DNA of 64,000 nucleotides from Symbiodinium microadriaticum. Taxonomy: Eukaryota; Sar; Dinophyceae; Suessiales; Symbiodiniaceae. The DNA is taken from NCBI GenBank assembly GCA_001939145.1, contig LSRX01000428.1, forward strand, positions 191,534 through 255,533, written 5' to 3'. Both the position numbers and the translations under genes were made by a program. Positions 12,742 to 23,927 of the stretch are shown here, in pieces. The stretch's first letter is position 1; each line of letters begins with the position of its first letter. Below the pieces are notes generated by a model. The model worked only from the letters and a program-made list of their open reading frames with translations, was not told the DNA's origin and searched no databases.

Positions 12742-15700
12742 ATGCAGCTTGTCGCAATGAGGAGCGTTTTGGCTGCGCTTCTCTTCGGGATGACTTCTGC
12801 ATCCAACCACACGCTGCGATCCGGCGGTGCCGCGAGCCCCGTAGTTATTCGGGGAAACATGCTCTTCAGTGCCAGCGGCGAGCGCTTCTTCGCAAAGGGC
12901 ATTGCCTACAACCCGCGGAACGGCAACTATGGGCAGGTACTTGGAAGTCATAAGCCTGAGTGCAAGGCCGGAACCCCGAAGTTCCCGCCCCTGGCATACT
13001 ACGGCGACCCAACGGCGGACGAGATGGCAGACCAGTTCTCCGAGTATTTGCCGCTGATCAAGAAACTTGGAGCTAACACCGTCCGCCTTTACAACATCGA
13101 CCCCGAGAAATCGCACAGGAAGTTCATGGAGCAAGCTGCCTCCTTGGGCATCTATGTTCTGGTGCCGCTGACAAGAGGAGACTGGGGGTTCCTGCCAGCC
13201 CTTCCCAGCCCTCAGTGCTACTATGCGGACCTTCCAGACTACGGCCACGTGGGCCTCAATTTGCTGACTTCGGCGAAGCTCATCGTGGACCAGTTCAGCC
13301 AGTATGCAGCTCGGCCGAAAATGCCGGTTCATTGAGTCATTGCATCCAGCAAATCATGCCGTGCCGCTGCTGGCTTGCCCATGTCGTCGAGAGTCACAAG
13401 TTCAGTCAGCTGGAGTGTTTGGGGTGCCTTGTAGACAACATCCCTCAAACACTGGCTCCTCTTAGCCAGTCTCTGTTTAAGTTGCTGACATGTCTCCATT
13501 AAGACCTGACTTGAGGAGAACACCTTGATGTTCGTCGTCGGGAACGAAATTGAGCTACTGGACAAGGACCGTCTCCGAATTAGGCGGCCTCAACCTAGTA
13601 AGCTAGTACTGTCTACTAAAGCATGAACCCGGGCAGTCGCTTGCCCAGACAACGGCGGATCGCATTTCTGCTGCAGCAGGGCATCACCTGAGTCCCCACG
13701 GCCCGGTACCAAAGCAACAGAACGCATTGCACACTGACCAGAATTGGCTTCTGCGATGTGGACAAAACATTTCCGGTTTGATGTATAAACTCGTTGGCAG
13801 ATTTTGCGTGCTACCTCGGTGGCCAGGAAGGCATGGCGGCATACCCTTGTGCGCCCTGGAGGGATTTGATCGCCTGTGCTTTCCACCTCTGTCAACCTCT
13901 CCCTGCCTCTCTGCTCTCGCTCCTTCCTTCGAGGGCAGCCGGCAGCGAGGCTTGTGAGGTAAGAATGTGCGAGATGCCGCTTCTGCCGTTCACAGTCCGG
14001 TTCCGTCACATCCCAGATCCAACAGTACATCCAAGCCAGAGACAACAATTCAAGGTGAAAGCGCTCACGCGCGACATCCATCGATACCAGAAGGAGAAGG
14101 GCTACAGGAGCCCGCTATGAGCAGTGTTGTGAAGATTTTCGGGTAGTTCCAGCTGTTGGTGCCCGGTGCACACAGCAGGAGTGTCCCACTCATCTACTCG
14201 GACAAGGACCAGGGAAACAAGGACGCTTGCGGCACCCAGAGCATCCAGCGAAGGTAGAAATGGGATGCATGCCTTGGGTGCGTGAAGCGGGTCTAAAGTT
14301 GTCAGGGCTCCGCATTCAATTGCAGGAGCCAAAATTCCTTGTAGCATCAGGACCGCCTGCACATCGCGAACTACCTGACCTGCGCATTGGAAAGCCCCGA
14401 CGATGCAGCCTCTTGCTTTGATTCTATGAGGGCCCTTTGCATGTACGATTTGTGTTGTGCACCCAAGCACTCCTTGGGCTCCATTGGCTGGATTGTTGAG
14501 ATGGGGGCAGCACCACTCAGGAGCAAAATCTCCTCATGCTGTGATTCACGATGTCTTGTTGCACTTTCAGGGCATCCTTCTTGGGTGCAGGTGGGCACGG
14601 TGTATGTTCGGACTCGCAGGTGGATGCCTTCGGTCTCAACGCCTACTCCTGGTGCGATCCGACCTACGGCAGCATCTCCGACGCAACCGTGTGAAAGAGA
14701 CACAGCGAGTTGCTTGCATTTTCCCCTTCCGGAGGAGTCGTCGTGGATCGAATTTTGATCGAAACCCATAGTTTGCAAGGAGTCATAAGCGTCGAGCCAG
14801 GCAGCAGCGGTCGCATGGATGGGCTGACCCTACTACCATCTACTACCCTTCAGTCTTGAAACATCTTGACACTACCCGTATTGGCCTCGCATGCAGCGAC
14901 ATCGCAAAACCAGCAGGCTTCCAGTACTCCCCGTACAAGTCGATTGCAGATGACTTCGCTTCCTTCTCGAAGTCGCTTTGCGAAAGGGATCTTTTCGTGC
15001 CGTTGTGGTAGTGCTGGTGAAAACTCCTAGTAACAGCACCTCGGAATACAGTTGCAGTGACCGCCATGATCACCATCGTGACGACCATAGCCATGCAGTC
15101 ATGAAAGGGCTAGCAATGGGATCGCTTGTAACCAAGAAGCATTTCAGACAAGACGTATTGTAGCGCCGGCTAAGTTTAAAGAAGATCTCTCCATACGACG
15201 GTCTGCACCAAGCTTGTGCAGCCAAATTTTGCTGCAGGCCATTCCTTTTCACCGAGTTCGGCTGCAACATCGGCAGCTTTCAGCGACGAGGTTGCGATTC
15301 AGCTCAGGAGGGTGCGGTGCATTCTTTCTTCGGCAGCATTGGCTGCACGCCTCTCGGTGTCTGCAGCAGCTAACCACAACTGCACACCTCGCGGTGCAAC
15401 CAATGCGTAAAGGCGCAAAAACCGATAGGTCCTGAAAGCACTGGCAGCATTTCCAAGGTCTTCTTGCCCGGCTTACAAAGGTGGCCGAACGTGGCCGCAG
15501 GCTGGAAGAGGAGTGCACGTGTGGAAGGTATTGAGAACCAGTGACAAGTGATGCGCCCAGTAGTGACTGAGTGATGGAGCGTGGGCTGGTGTTGTAGCGG
15601 TTACCTGCTGTGGTATAGTGAACCAAGCCGTTGGATGCAGACAGACACTCCCGACTGCCTAGATCCAGTAAAAGCCCACTCCGATGATTGGTCAGGTCGG

Positions 15701-17174
15701 GGTTATGATGGACAAGATGAGCGACCTCGTCAGTGGAGCGGTGGCCTTCGAGCGGCTGGGCAGAGACCAGCCCCTCATCAGTGCGCAGATGCCCATAGCT
15801 GCCACAAAACACTTTTTTGCGATAGGCATCGTGATAGCCTGGCGACAGCAATTCATGAGTCATCGGCACAATGCCGGCAAATGCAGCAATTGTTTTGAAG
15901 CACAGTCGTTGTGCCTCGTATGCCAACCTCAATGTTACCAATCCTCGTTCCTCGTAAGCTCTCGTGATTGTTGACCTCTGGCAGACTGATTCTCGTATTT
16001 ATGTGAGGTTCTCGATGGAAAACAACGAGTTCGGGTTGGTGCTGACGCCCGGATTCCTTCAAGGGCAAGACACGGTCAAGCTTACCGACAGTTACCATGC
16101 TCTGCAGAAGGCTGCCTCAGTGGATGCATTTGTTAACCCAGTTGGAGTGCTTTCACCTGAGGGTAGCGTAAGCACCAAGCTCACCGTTTAGACAAGCAAC
16201 ATTGCCTCCCTGCGCTTTTGCTTCACACTGTGTCGAGATTCAGAAATTCAGAACGGGTCTCAGTTCCGGGCCGGACGGTAGACGCCTTAACAGATCGAGA
16301 AGCTTGAACATCGTCCCTCGCAGCACAGTGCCCCACCACCACTGCGAGAAGGTTGTTTTAGATTCGTGCCTTGAGTGCTTAAGCTTAAGCTCAGATAAGA
16401 CCGCAGGGTCCCGGAAGAAGAGCCCAGCTCGCTAGACGCGAAAAGGGTGTCGTCAGTTTGCCGGCTAAGCTCCGCAGGAGTTCGAATCCCACAAAGCCAA
16501 GAGTTTCGCGCACCCAACCCGATCGGTGCCTTGGCAGTTCCATTGCGTTATTGTTTATGCGTTGGGGTTGCAAAGGGTCTTGAGGATGTCGAAGGTCAGC
16601 ACTTCAGCTTGTAAAGCCGCTGCATGAGCTTGTTGGAGATAGCAAGCCCGAACAAATGTTTCCTGCCACATCGCTCATAGCACGATTTGTCTGAGCTTCG
16701 GGACCTAGATGAAGCAACATGAAGCAACACTGGTCTCGAGAAACAGCGTGCACAGAGAACTTGACGGGCTGTTCCGATTTAGTCAAACTATATGACACAC
16801 ACTGACCCTTGGTGAACGAATGGAAACATGCAGAGGCATACCCTTTCGCGCAGAGTAGCTGCACCTTGCGTTCTCCCCAAACTGTCCAGCCTGATTCGCC
16901 CAGGCGCCTTCTCACTGCATCTCTCGAGACATGGCCGATCAAATGCAGCGGCGGCACCATGTGCTCCGAATTGCAACCTTTGGCTAGACTGCAAAATTTC
17001 AGTCCGGGTGAGGCTTCCAGGACTCGTCCCTGCCTAACTGTTGGGCCAGCCGTGAGATTCAAGGCCCGCGAGAAAGCGATGAGTTCACCGGCCTTCCAAA
17101 CCAAGGTGAACCAGATCTCCGATTGGTCGCAGCTTCCTCCCACACCCATCATGCCGGAGACCGTGTACCCATGA
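12742..17174 (+). CDS. GH72 beta-1,3-glucanosyltransferase (GAS/PHR/EPD type), secreted
   Basis: A secreted enzyme of the GH72 family, which cuts beta-1,3-glucan and joins the new end to another chain. Exon 1 (12742-13305) starts at ATG 12742 (or 12757) with a signal peptide (SVLAALLFGMTSAS), then the family's N-terminal blocks FFAKGIAYNPR, KKLGANTVRLYNIDP and LGIYVLVPL. Later exons supply the remaining blocks in order: LMFVVGNEIELL with the acid/base Glu (13516-13583), 13801-13850, VKALTRDIHRY (14055-14107), VPLIYSDKD (14179-14221), RLHIANYLTCALES (14351-14407), VDAFGLNAYSWC (14620 to about 14690), SIADDFASFSKS (about 14917-15007), TSEYSCSD with the likely nucleophile Glu (15037 on), MSDLVSGAVAFE (15696-15754), NNEFGLV (16008 on) and probably WSQLPPTP (about 17106-17174). 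Donors include GC at 13306, 13851, 14408 and 15755 and GA at 14108 and 14222. Several junctions restore family motifs exactly. The stop at 17172-17174 and some ends are tentative. Confidence 0.87.
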
Positions 17175-20082
17175 GAAGGATGAGCGGTTAATTAACCTCT
17201 TGCATTTGGCCCCGTTTTTCCTTTTGAGGCCGCCTCTTCGAGGGGCCTGGCAGTCTGGAAGAAACAGACTGCAAAGGCAACTCCCTTGGCTCACAAGAAG
17301 CCTTGTGCTCTTTCGGGCTTACAGGGCCCTGCAGGCACCCCAGGGAAGGGGAAGGGCTCTAGGACTCTAGGAATGGAGGGCGGTTTGCAGACTTCCTGAG
17401 GTGCCTGCTCCGAGCACGGAATACGGAATACCTAATGGCCCTGTGGCAGTTTTCTTTCCCCAAACTTTTGTGGAATTCGAGGCCCTCGGGCCACTTTCAC
17501 AGCACCTTTAGCTGCGAGAGGATGCACACAGCAGCCCACAACATGTTCTGACAGTTTTGCGGGCAGTGAAAGCGTCCGGTCGGATTGCGATCGTGCCGTC
17601 TCTGCCTTTCACATGAGCGGAATTGCGATAGGTCCTTCGGCATCTTGGTCTGAAGCCGCAGCGCTCTGTAGTTTCAGGAACCATCATTACAAAAGCAACG
17701 AAGGAGCCGAGAGAGAGCCCTTGTGCGAGGCGCGACCAGGAGTTACGCATCTCTGAGGGGCCCGGGACCCCAGAGTCGCTTTTCAGCCGAAAGCTGGCGA
17801 GAAAGAAATTTTTTAGTGCGCCGGCGGGTTCGACATAAGTTTGGTCAGGACATGTTATAGTCAGGCTGCCATTGCAAGACAGGCGGGTTCGATTGATCGA
17901 CGACAAACCGACCTCCGGCATCTATTCTGAACTTTAGCCTCTAGCTGTGCTCAGCTTCGTGGCCTGCTTTTTCTCACACCTGCGGGCAGCCACCTCCACA
18001 GGACCGGTTGGACCCTTCAGCACTGCGTTGACAGCTTGGGAAGCCTGGCGCTTAAGCAGGGCTGCAAATCCTCAAAGATGCTAGCGGCATACCTTGAGTT
18101 CCGAAACAGGCTTAGACCGTCTCTTGAACCTTGCAAAAAAGCTGTGCCTTAGGACCAGATCTTGCCTGACAATGTTGCAGCAAAGGATCTGCAACTAGCC
18201 CACGCGAGGTGGTATTCAGGATTTAGGCCCCAAGTCCACAACGACATGGCTTTGTTGCTTTCACTGTTGTGAGACAGTTCTGCGGGCCGGGAATCTGAAT
18301 ACAGCTCGCTAGTAGAAAGAGCGTTGGGAGCGTTAGTTCCGTCAGCTCATGTCAGCTCTGACCAAAAATGTCGGCGACCGGAAGCTGAACAGAGCAGGGA
18401 GGGCTAGCCGAAGCGCAGTCGTGGGTGACGCTGGTCGCAGCGCCACGATATGGCCGTAGCTAGATACCGCTGGTTACCAGATGTGATGCGCATCCCAAGC
18501 TGCAGCCACTGCCAGTGCTTCTTTATGTCTACTTTTGCTCGAACCTTCATTGCAAGAATTCACATTGTAAGCTGAAGCTTTCAAGAAGCGCGCCCCTGAC
18601 ATCCCCCTAAGAGCTGAACCAAGAAGCGAACCGGGTGCCCATCCTCGAGCACAGAATCAGCCCGCAATAACAGCCGCCATCAGGAAGCACAGTGGCTGTG
18701 ATGGCAGTGACGACAACATGCAGAAAACATGCCCACACCAACAAACCCGATCAATCTGCTGCACAACGAAGAAAGATGTCGGGCTTGCACAGAGCCACGG
18801 CAATGAAACCCGTCGACTTCAGAAGACGGGAGGCTCGGTTTGGGCTGGCAGGCTGGCAGGCTCCAAGGTATTTGCTTTTGGCAGCGTGGAGGGCACATAA
18901 ACCGAGCTTTATGTTTCGTTCATGGTTTTGTGTTTTGTTTCTTTTTTTGAGGGGGGGGTGTAACGGTTAACCATGGTTTACCCACTGGAGGTGGCGAAGC
19001 TGACGTGATGGACGAGGCCTTGCCGCTTGTTGCAGAGGCGTGTCTCCGAGCTCCCGCTGGCGCAGCATGAAACACCACCATTGACACTTGTGAGCACAGA
19101 CGGCTCGACTTGGCAGGACCATCTGTAAGAAAACTACAGAATCTGGAGTTTTGGTGCAGGGCGTTCGTCTCCTTCACAGGTTGCCTCCTGCGATGTGGAC
19201 ACTTTGCGCAGTCCTGAGCATTCGCACGTCCTGCCGCAGCTTATCAGACCCCAACCAACGTGTCGCAGTGTAGCGGCGCATATCAGAGCTTGCTGAAGGT
19301 TCCAGGTGCCGCATGAGGCTCTCTTGGCCCTGAGCTCAGCCTTCAAATAGGCAGCGAAGACAGTATCCTGTCCAGAGCAAGCTTTGCCGACGCCGCTGAC
19401 CTCTTCCAGGACAGCATTCGGCACGAGGGGGGTCCCACCCCTGTCCCGGCTCATGCAGCCTGCCAGGCTCTGACGGCGTGGAGATTGCAAAGCTGTTGCT
19501 TTTGGCGCATTAACTTCGGTGGTCGTCATTCCCACACCTATACCAGTGAATCTAGATTTGTTTCGTGCCGTTTTCTGCAGCTGCTGTGACGCAATGTGCG
19601 GACGGAAGGTTGGCATGCAGCTGTTTCGGGCTTGACCACCCTACACACACAGTTACCATGGTAACAGTGGAAATCAAAGGGAGCGGAAATGTTGCACAGG
19701 TGCTGGCGAGCATGTCGCATGTGAGCCCAGTGTAGCCCACGATATACCAATCACATGATGCCAAATGCTCACGCCCAGCGAGTACGTGGTATTGGTACGT
19801 TACATTGGAGGACCACTGAGACTCATATTATTGTGATCGTCCCATTTTCCTATTCCCCAAGCGTGACCAGAAGAGAGGAGCATTTGTCATACAGCCTGAT
19901 TGAAATCTTCAAACAGTAAATTGGCAGAGTAGACTTGACGCTTCGCCCGTCTAGCCCCGCATGAAGCCGGAATGGCGCAGCCATGGAGTGGGTCTCCTGG
20001 GGTACATGATGAAGCCTTGAGCGCCTTGGACTGGATGTGGCCTTCACCGCACCTAGTGGACCATCATGTTGCGTTTTTGTAT
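17175..20082. other. no gene recognised; one ambiguous open stretch
   Basis: No family motif was found. At about 19318-19500 both strands are open and both read plausibly (+ strand SFADAADLFQDSIRHE; - strand TPLVPNAVLEEVSGVGK), so no call is made. A poly-G tract lies at about 18951-18957. Confidence 0.45.
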
Positions 20083-20091
20083 TTATTATAT

Positions 20092-20128
<37 letters not shown>

Positions 20129-20545
20129 TACATTATATTATATTATACTATATTAAATTATCATATATCATGTTTTATTATAATGTTCTATATTATGCTA
20201 GATTGTATTATGTTGCATTGTGTGATATTATATGAGATTATATTAGATTATATTAGATTATTCTATTAGATTAGATTATATTCTAATTATAAGATCATAT
20301 AATAAATTATAATACAAGACAAGACAATATAATATAACATAATATAGTATAACATTATATATATATAACATATAATATACAATATAATATAGCAAAATAT
20401 TATAATACCATATATAATAACATAATATAACATAATATTATTCAATGTATTATAACACAATATAGTATAATGTCACATGATATAGCATAATATATATGAT
20501 ATATAATATCTGATTTAATATAGTATAGTATTATATTGTAATAGT
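20083..20545. repeat. AT-rich low-complexity island
   Basis: About 460 bp made almost only of TA, TATTA, TAATA and ATATC words, including a (TA)n run near 20098-20122. It sits in otherwise GC-balanced DNA, directly before the first visible exon of the coiled-coil gene at 20583. A shorter island of the same kind follows at 21427-21475. Confidence 0.95.
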
Positions 20546-20582
20546 CGGCCCTGTAATGTTTAACGTGTGTGGGTGGAGGGGG

Positions 20583-21425
20583 AACAAAGCTGCCAGAGCA
20601 CTCGAAGTAGAGTGGCAGCGTCGCCAAGGTGCCGTCTTTGCCGAGACCGAGGTCTTCTTAACAGAGCTCGCAAAGCTTTGGCGGCGTCCAGAGCTTTCTC
20701 CTGAGGAGTTGACGGAGACAGAACGTTCTGCACGCACGTTTCTAGGCGTTTCTCGTTGTTGCAACTGCGGAATCGAACTAGATGTTCAGAACTCCGAGCA
20801 GAGATGAACCAACCACATAATGAGAGGAACAGTCAACAGATCATCTCATGCATTGCAGTGATAGGAATAGTCACAGATCTTTACTCGATGCTCTTTGCAG
20901 CTGTGACTCGAGGGTACCAAGCCTTGGTGCCGCAGGATGCAACCAATCGTGCCAATGGTGTGCGGACGAAGCTAGGCAAGCCGGGCAGTTGGGAGGTATT
21001 TCGTGAGCCAAAGGCCTGTAATGGCCTAAAGCCCATACCTTGCTTCTGAAAGAGGTCCCATCCTGGAGAGTGAGCGCAACTGGCTCCAGAAAAACCGCGA
21101 CAAGCTGGACAAGGTGCCTGGCCACCGGGACATCAATATAAAGGGCCACTTGGTGAGATGCGACTAGTAGCTTCGTTCAGAAAGCAGACCCAATATGTGA
21201 GAGAGTTGGAAAACCTCTCCTAGAACTCCCTTAGTTCCACTTCTCGTGGCCTCGTACATTTTTGCGTGACTTCTGGCAGAAACTTCCGTCATGTCCTGTC
21301 GGCGGAGAAACGCGGGGGACACGCGGTACTAGAGTCGCCCCTTGTTTTTAGAACAGGCCTTGGAGGAGGCGTCCAAACTCGCTGCAGATGTCGGCGAGGC
21401 ACCTCCGGTGAAGCAGGACCTGGAC
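20583..21425 (+). CDS. unrecognised coiled-coil protein gene, exons before the nested GTPase gene
   Basis: I do not recognise this gene. Three exons join in phase: 20583-20745 (contains VEWQRRQGAVFAETEVF and RPELSPEELTETERSAR), 21055-21152 (contains PILESERNWLQKNRDKL) and 21357-21425 (ALEEASKLAADVGE). The first junction uses a GC donor (20746) and restores FLGPILE; the second uses GT (21153). The residues are charged and helix-prone with heptad-like spacing. The third exon ends at GAC followed by a GA donor inside an AT-rich island, in phase 0, matching the phase-0 acceptor at 25433. The next exon would then be at 25434, with the CobW-type gene inside the intron. The start is not visible; it may lie across the AT island. 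Cell location and function are unknown. Confidence 0.6.
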
Positions 21426-21426
21426 G

Positions 21427-21475
21427 ATAATATAATATATTATCATATCATATATAATATCATATCATATCATAG
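21427..21475. repeat. short AT-rich repeat inside an intron
   Basis: ATAAT, ATATC and ATCAT words repeated over about 50 bp directly after the inferred GA donor at 21426. It resembles the larger island at 20083-20545. Confidence 0.9.
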
Positions 21476-21701
21476 CCTTCACAGTCCTTCAGCTTTGGGT
21501 CGGAAACTTTGAGTGTAGGCTTAGAGTCATGATGGTGATGCGGTTGAGTCGGAGGAGAATACCCCACTTTCTGAGCAGCGTGCTGGCGTGAAAGCCACCA
21601 TCGAGCGCCGCTGAGCAGATTTGGACAGGAAGCTTGTTTACGGACCCCGTTGAACCATTCAAGCATCAGAAGCACAGCAACAAGCAAGCAAGAAACTGTC
21701 G

Positions 21702-21726
21702 TTCCATAGCCTTTTTTGGCTTGTAG
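21702..21726 (+). other. probable relict dinoflagellate spliced leader
   Basis: The sequence CCATAGCCTTTTTTGGCTTG resembles the conserved dinoflagellate spliced leader (CCGTAGCCATTTTGGCTCA), with one G-to-A change, one A-to-T change, one extra T and a diverged tail. It ends 41 bases before the ATG of an intronless gene. Such relicts are known from genes that arose by reverse transcription of trans-spliced mRNAs. The match was made by eye and is degenerate. Confidence 0.6.
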
Positions 21727-21767
21727 ATATTGAACCTGGAGGATTTCCTGTCCAGCACACAGCCCGA

Positions 21768-22128
21768 ATGTCTCATTCGGGGCACGCTCATGGGCACTCC
21801 CATGACCAGTGTCATGACCATGCCACCGATGCCCATTCCGGGCACGCACATGGCCACACCCATGACCGATGTGACCATGGCACCGCTGCCCACGCAGATC
21901 CTGCACATGGTCACACCCATGACCAGTGTGACCATGCCACCGATGCCCATTCGGGGCATGCACACGGTCACACCCATGACTCTGGCCGTTGTGGCCATGG
22001 CAGCGATGCCCACCCAGGGCTCGCACAAGGTCACTCCCATGACCATTGTGACCATGCCAACGCCGCACATTCGGGGCACGCACATGGTCACACCCATGAC
22101 CACTGTCATGACTATACCACCGATGCCG
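21768..22128 (+). repeat. in-frame His-rich coding repeat
   Basis: Units of about 20-25 codons around GGGCACGCACATGG and CACACCCATGAC are repeated six times. The period stays a multiple of three, so the antisense frames are also open and give His/Gly-rich shadow peptides. Confidence 0.9.
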
Positions 22129-23927
22129 AGCCCAAGGACCGGAGCAACGACACTCGTCTGCCAGTAACGGTTCTCTCTGGCTTTCTGGGCGCAGGCAAGA
22201 CAACGCTTCTGAAGCACATCCTCGAGAACAAGCAGGGTTTGAAGGTTGCTGTAATTGTGAATGACATGGCCTCGCTGAATTGGGACTCCAAGCTGGTGGA
22301 GCAAGCCATCTCTGACAAGAAGAAAAATCCGCGGAAGCGCAAGAAGAGCGGAGACCCCCAAGATTCCGGAGACGAGGAGGCTGAGGAGTCTGAGGCCAGC
22401 GTGCCAAAGCTCGTTTCGCTGCAGAATGGATGCATTTGTTGCACGTTGCGCGAGGACTTGGTCGAGCAAGTATCTGAGATTGCTACCGCTGAGCAGAAAT
22501 TCGACTATCTGCTGATCGAGAGCACTGGCATATCAGAGCCCGTCCCAGTCGCGCAAACCTTCTGCCACTCCCTGGAGGAGCTGGAGCATTTGGCTCAGCG
22601 CGAGGAAGAACACTCGCACGTGGCTAAGGAAGAGCAAGAGCCCAAGAACGAGACAGAGTACAAGTACCAGAGGGCTCTGGCAGACAAGGAACAGAAGGAC
22701 AAACAGCTGGCTGTGCGAGCCATCGAGCTGCAGCGCATGTGCCGCCTCGACACAATGGTGACGGTTGCAGATGCTCCGTTGATTGTCGAGGCGCTTTGCG
22801 GTACTAACGAGGTGCAGGGCGGTACTACTCTGGCCACTTCGGGGCTTACCAAGGCAGAAGTTCAAAGAGACCAAGCAAGTACGAATGGCAGCAGCGTGAA
22901 TGCAGACAAGACCGTCGTAGATCTCATGCTGGACCAGCTCGAATTCGCCAACACGATCATCTTGAACAAGGAGGACATGTTGCTGAAAATGCCCGGGGGA
23001 GCGAGTCTGAAGCCGCAGGTCGAGGCACTTGTGAAGAGGCTAAATCCCTTGGCACTGCTCGTGTGGACGACCTTCGCTCAAGTTGAGAAAGGTGGCAGGG
23101 ACACGGTGCTGGGGACTGGGAGGTTTGATTTCGAGAAAGCCAGGGCCAGCGCAGGTTGGATGCAGGAGTTGATGAACGTCAACCACATTCCCGAGACTGA
23201 AGAATATGGAATCTCTTCCGTTGTCTTCCGCGCGAAACGACCGTTCCACCCCGCAAGGCTGTACAGCGCGAGGGATGGATTCGGCTTGGTAGACCTGGCG
23301 ACGGGAAAGCCCACCGAAAAAGCTAAGCAGAAGCCATTCCGCGGCGTGATCCGAAGTAAGGGCCAAATTTGGATGGCAAACTGTTGTGCGTATGCACTCG
23401 ATTGGACCATAGTTGGCCGCACATTTTCGCTGCAGCCGGCACGGCCCTTCGAAGCAGCCATTCAAGAGGCTGCAGACACGTATGAAGATGACCCGCAGGG
23501 AGAAGGTCAGGACGACATTCTTCCGGATGGGTGGGACCCACTTTGGGGTGATCGCGAAACAGAACTGGTGGTCATTGGCGTGAACATTGACAAGGCAGCA
23601 ATTCTTGATGCTCTCGAAGGTGCATTGGTCACCGAAGAAGAGTTCACGAAGGCGACCGCGGATAAAGCAAGATTCGAGGAGTGGATCGAGACCTCGCGTG
23701 CTTACTGCAAGGATCTTAGCATACCGTTCGGCCAGGTGCTGCTAGGCATGGATGAGAAGGCGCTTCGTGCTGCTACTGGGGATTTGACCTCTAGGTTTGA
23801 GAGGTTCAGGCAGCTGGAAGACCCATTCTTCAATGGCACTGCAAACAGTTCCTTCATGGAGATGGCAGTCCGAGGGGTGAGTAGCGATTTTGTGAGACAG
23901 AACCAGCCAGATCCAATGGTAACTTGA
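21768..23927 (+). CDS. CobW/ZNG1-class (COG0523) metallochaperone GTPase with His-rich N-terminus, 719 aa, intronless
   Basis: A G3E-family GTPase of the COG0523 group, which loads metal (zinc in ZNG1, cobalt in CobW) into client enzymes. Residues 1-120 are five to six imperfect copies of a His/Asp/Cys unit (core [11 protein letters not shown]), a likely metal-binding tail. The GTPase domain follows: P-loop GFLGAGKTT (138-146), the metal-binding CICC (222-225, the family's CxCC), Walker B with IESTGISEP (250-258) and the guanine motif NKED (400-403). Between P-loop and CICC is an unusual Lys/Arg then Asp/Glu-rich insert (about 184-210) that could act as a nuclear signal. A charged insert at 275-320 and a CobW_C domain (about 478-625) follow, with a C-terminal extension to 719. 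The ATG at 21768 is the first residue of the repeat. The gene lacks introns, unlike its neighbours, and has a spliced-leader-like relict upstream. It is longer than typical bacterial members (about 320-400 aa) because of tail and inserts. Confidence 0.95.
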   Translation: MSHSGHAHGHSHDQCHDHATDAHSGHAHGHTHDRCDHGTAAHADPAHGHTHDQCDHATDAHSGHAHGHTHDSGRCGHGSDAHPGLAQGHSHDHCDHANAAHSGHAHGHTHDHCHDYTTDAEPKDRSNDTRLPVTVLSGFLGAGKTTLLKHILENKQGLKVAVIVNDMASLNWDSKLVEQAISDKKKNPRKRKKSGDPQDSGDEEAEESEASVPKLVSLQNGCICCTLREDLVEQVSEIATAEQKFDYLLIESTGISEPVPVAQTFCHSLEELEHLAQREEEHSHVAKEEQEPKNETEYKYQRALADKEQKDKQLAVRAIELQRMCRLDTMVTVADAPLIVEALCGTNEVQGGTTLATSGLTKAEVQRDQASTNGSSVNADKTVVDLMLDQLEFANTIILNKEDMLLKMPGGASLKPQVEALVKRLNPLALLVWTTFAQVEKGGRDTVLGTGRFDFEKARASAGWMQELMNVNHIPETEEYGISSVVFRAKRPFHPARLYSARDGFGLVDLATGKPTEKAKQKPFRGVIRSKGQIWMANCCAYALDWTIVGRTFSLQPARPFEAAIQEAADTYEDDPQGEGQDDILPDGWDPLWGDRETELVVIGVNIDKAAILDALEGALVTEEEFTKATADKARFEEWIETSRAYCKDLSIPFGQVLLGMDEKALRAATGDLTSRFERFRQLEDPFFNGTANSSFMEMAVRGVSSDFVRQNQPDPMVT

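Noticed and set aside
16470-16495. tRNA-like box B (AGTTCGAATCCC)
   Set aside because: The stem bases around the loop do not pair and no acceptor stem or box A is placed correctly. A decayed SINE remains possible.
21460-22469. Long antisense frames (267 and 315 codons) over the CobW-type gene
   Set aside because: They mirror the in-frame His repeat; the sense strand carries a full GTPase with conserved motifs, so these are shadows.
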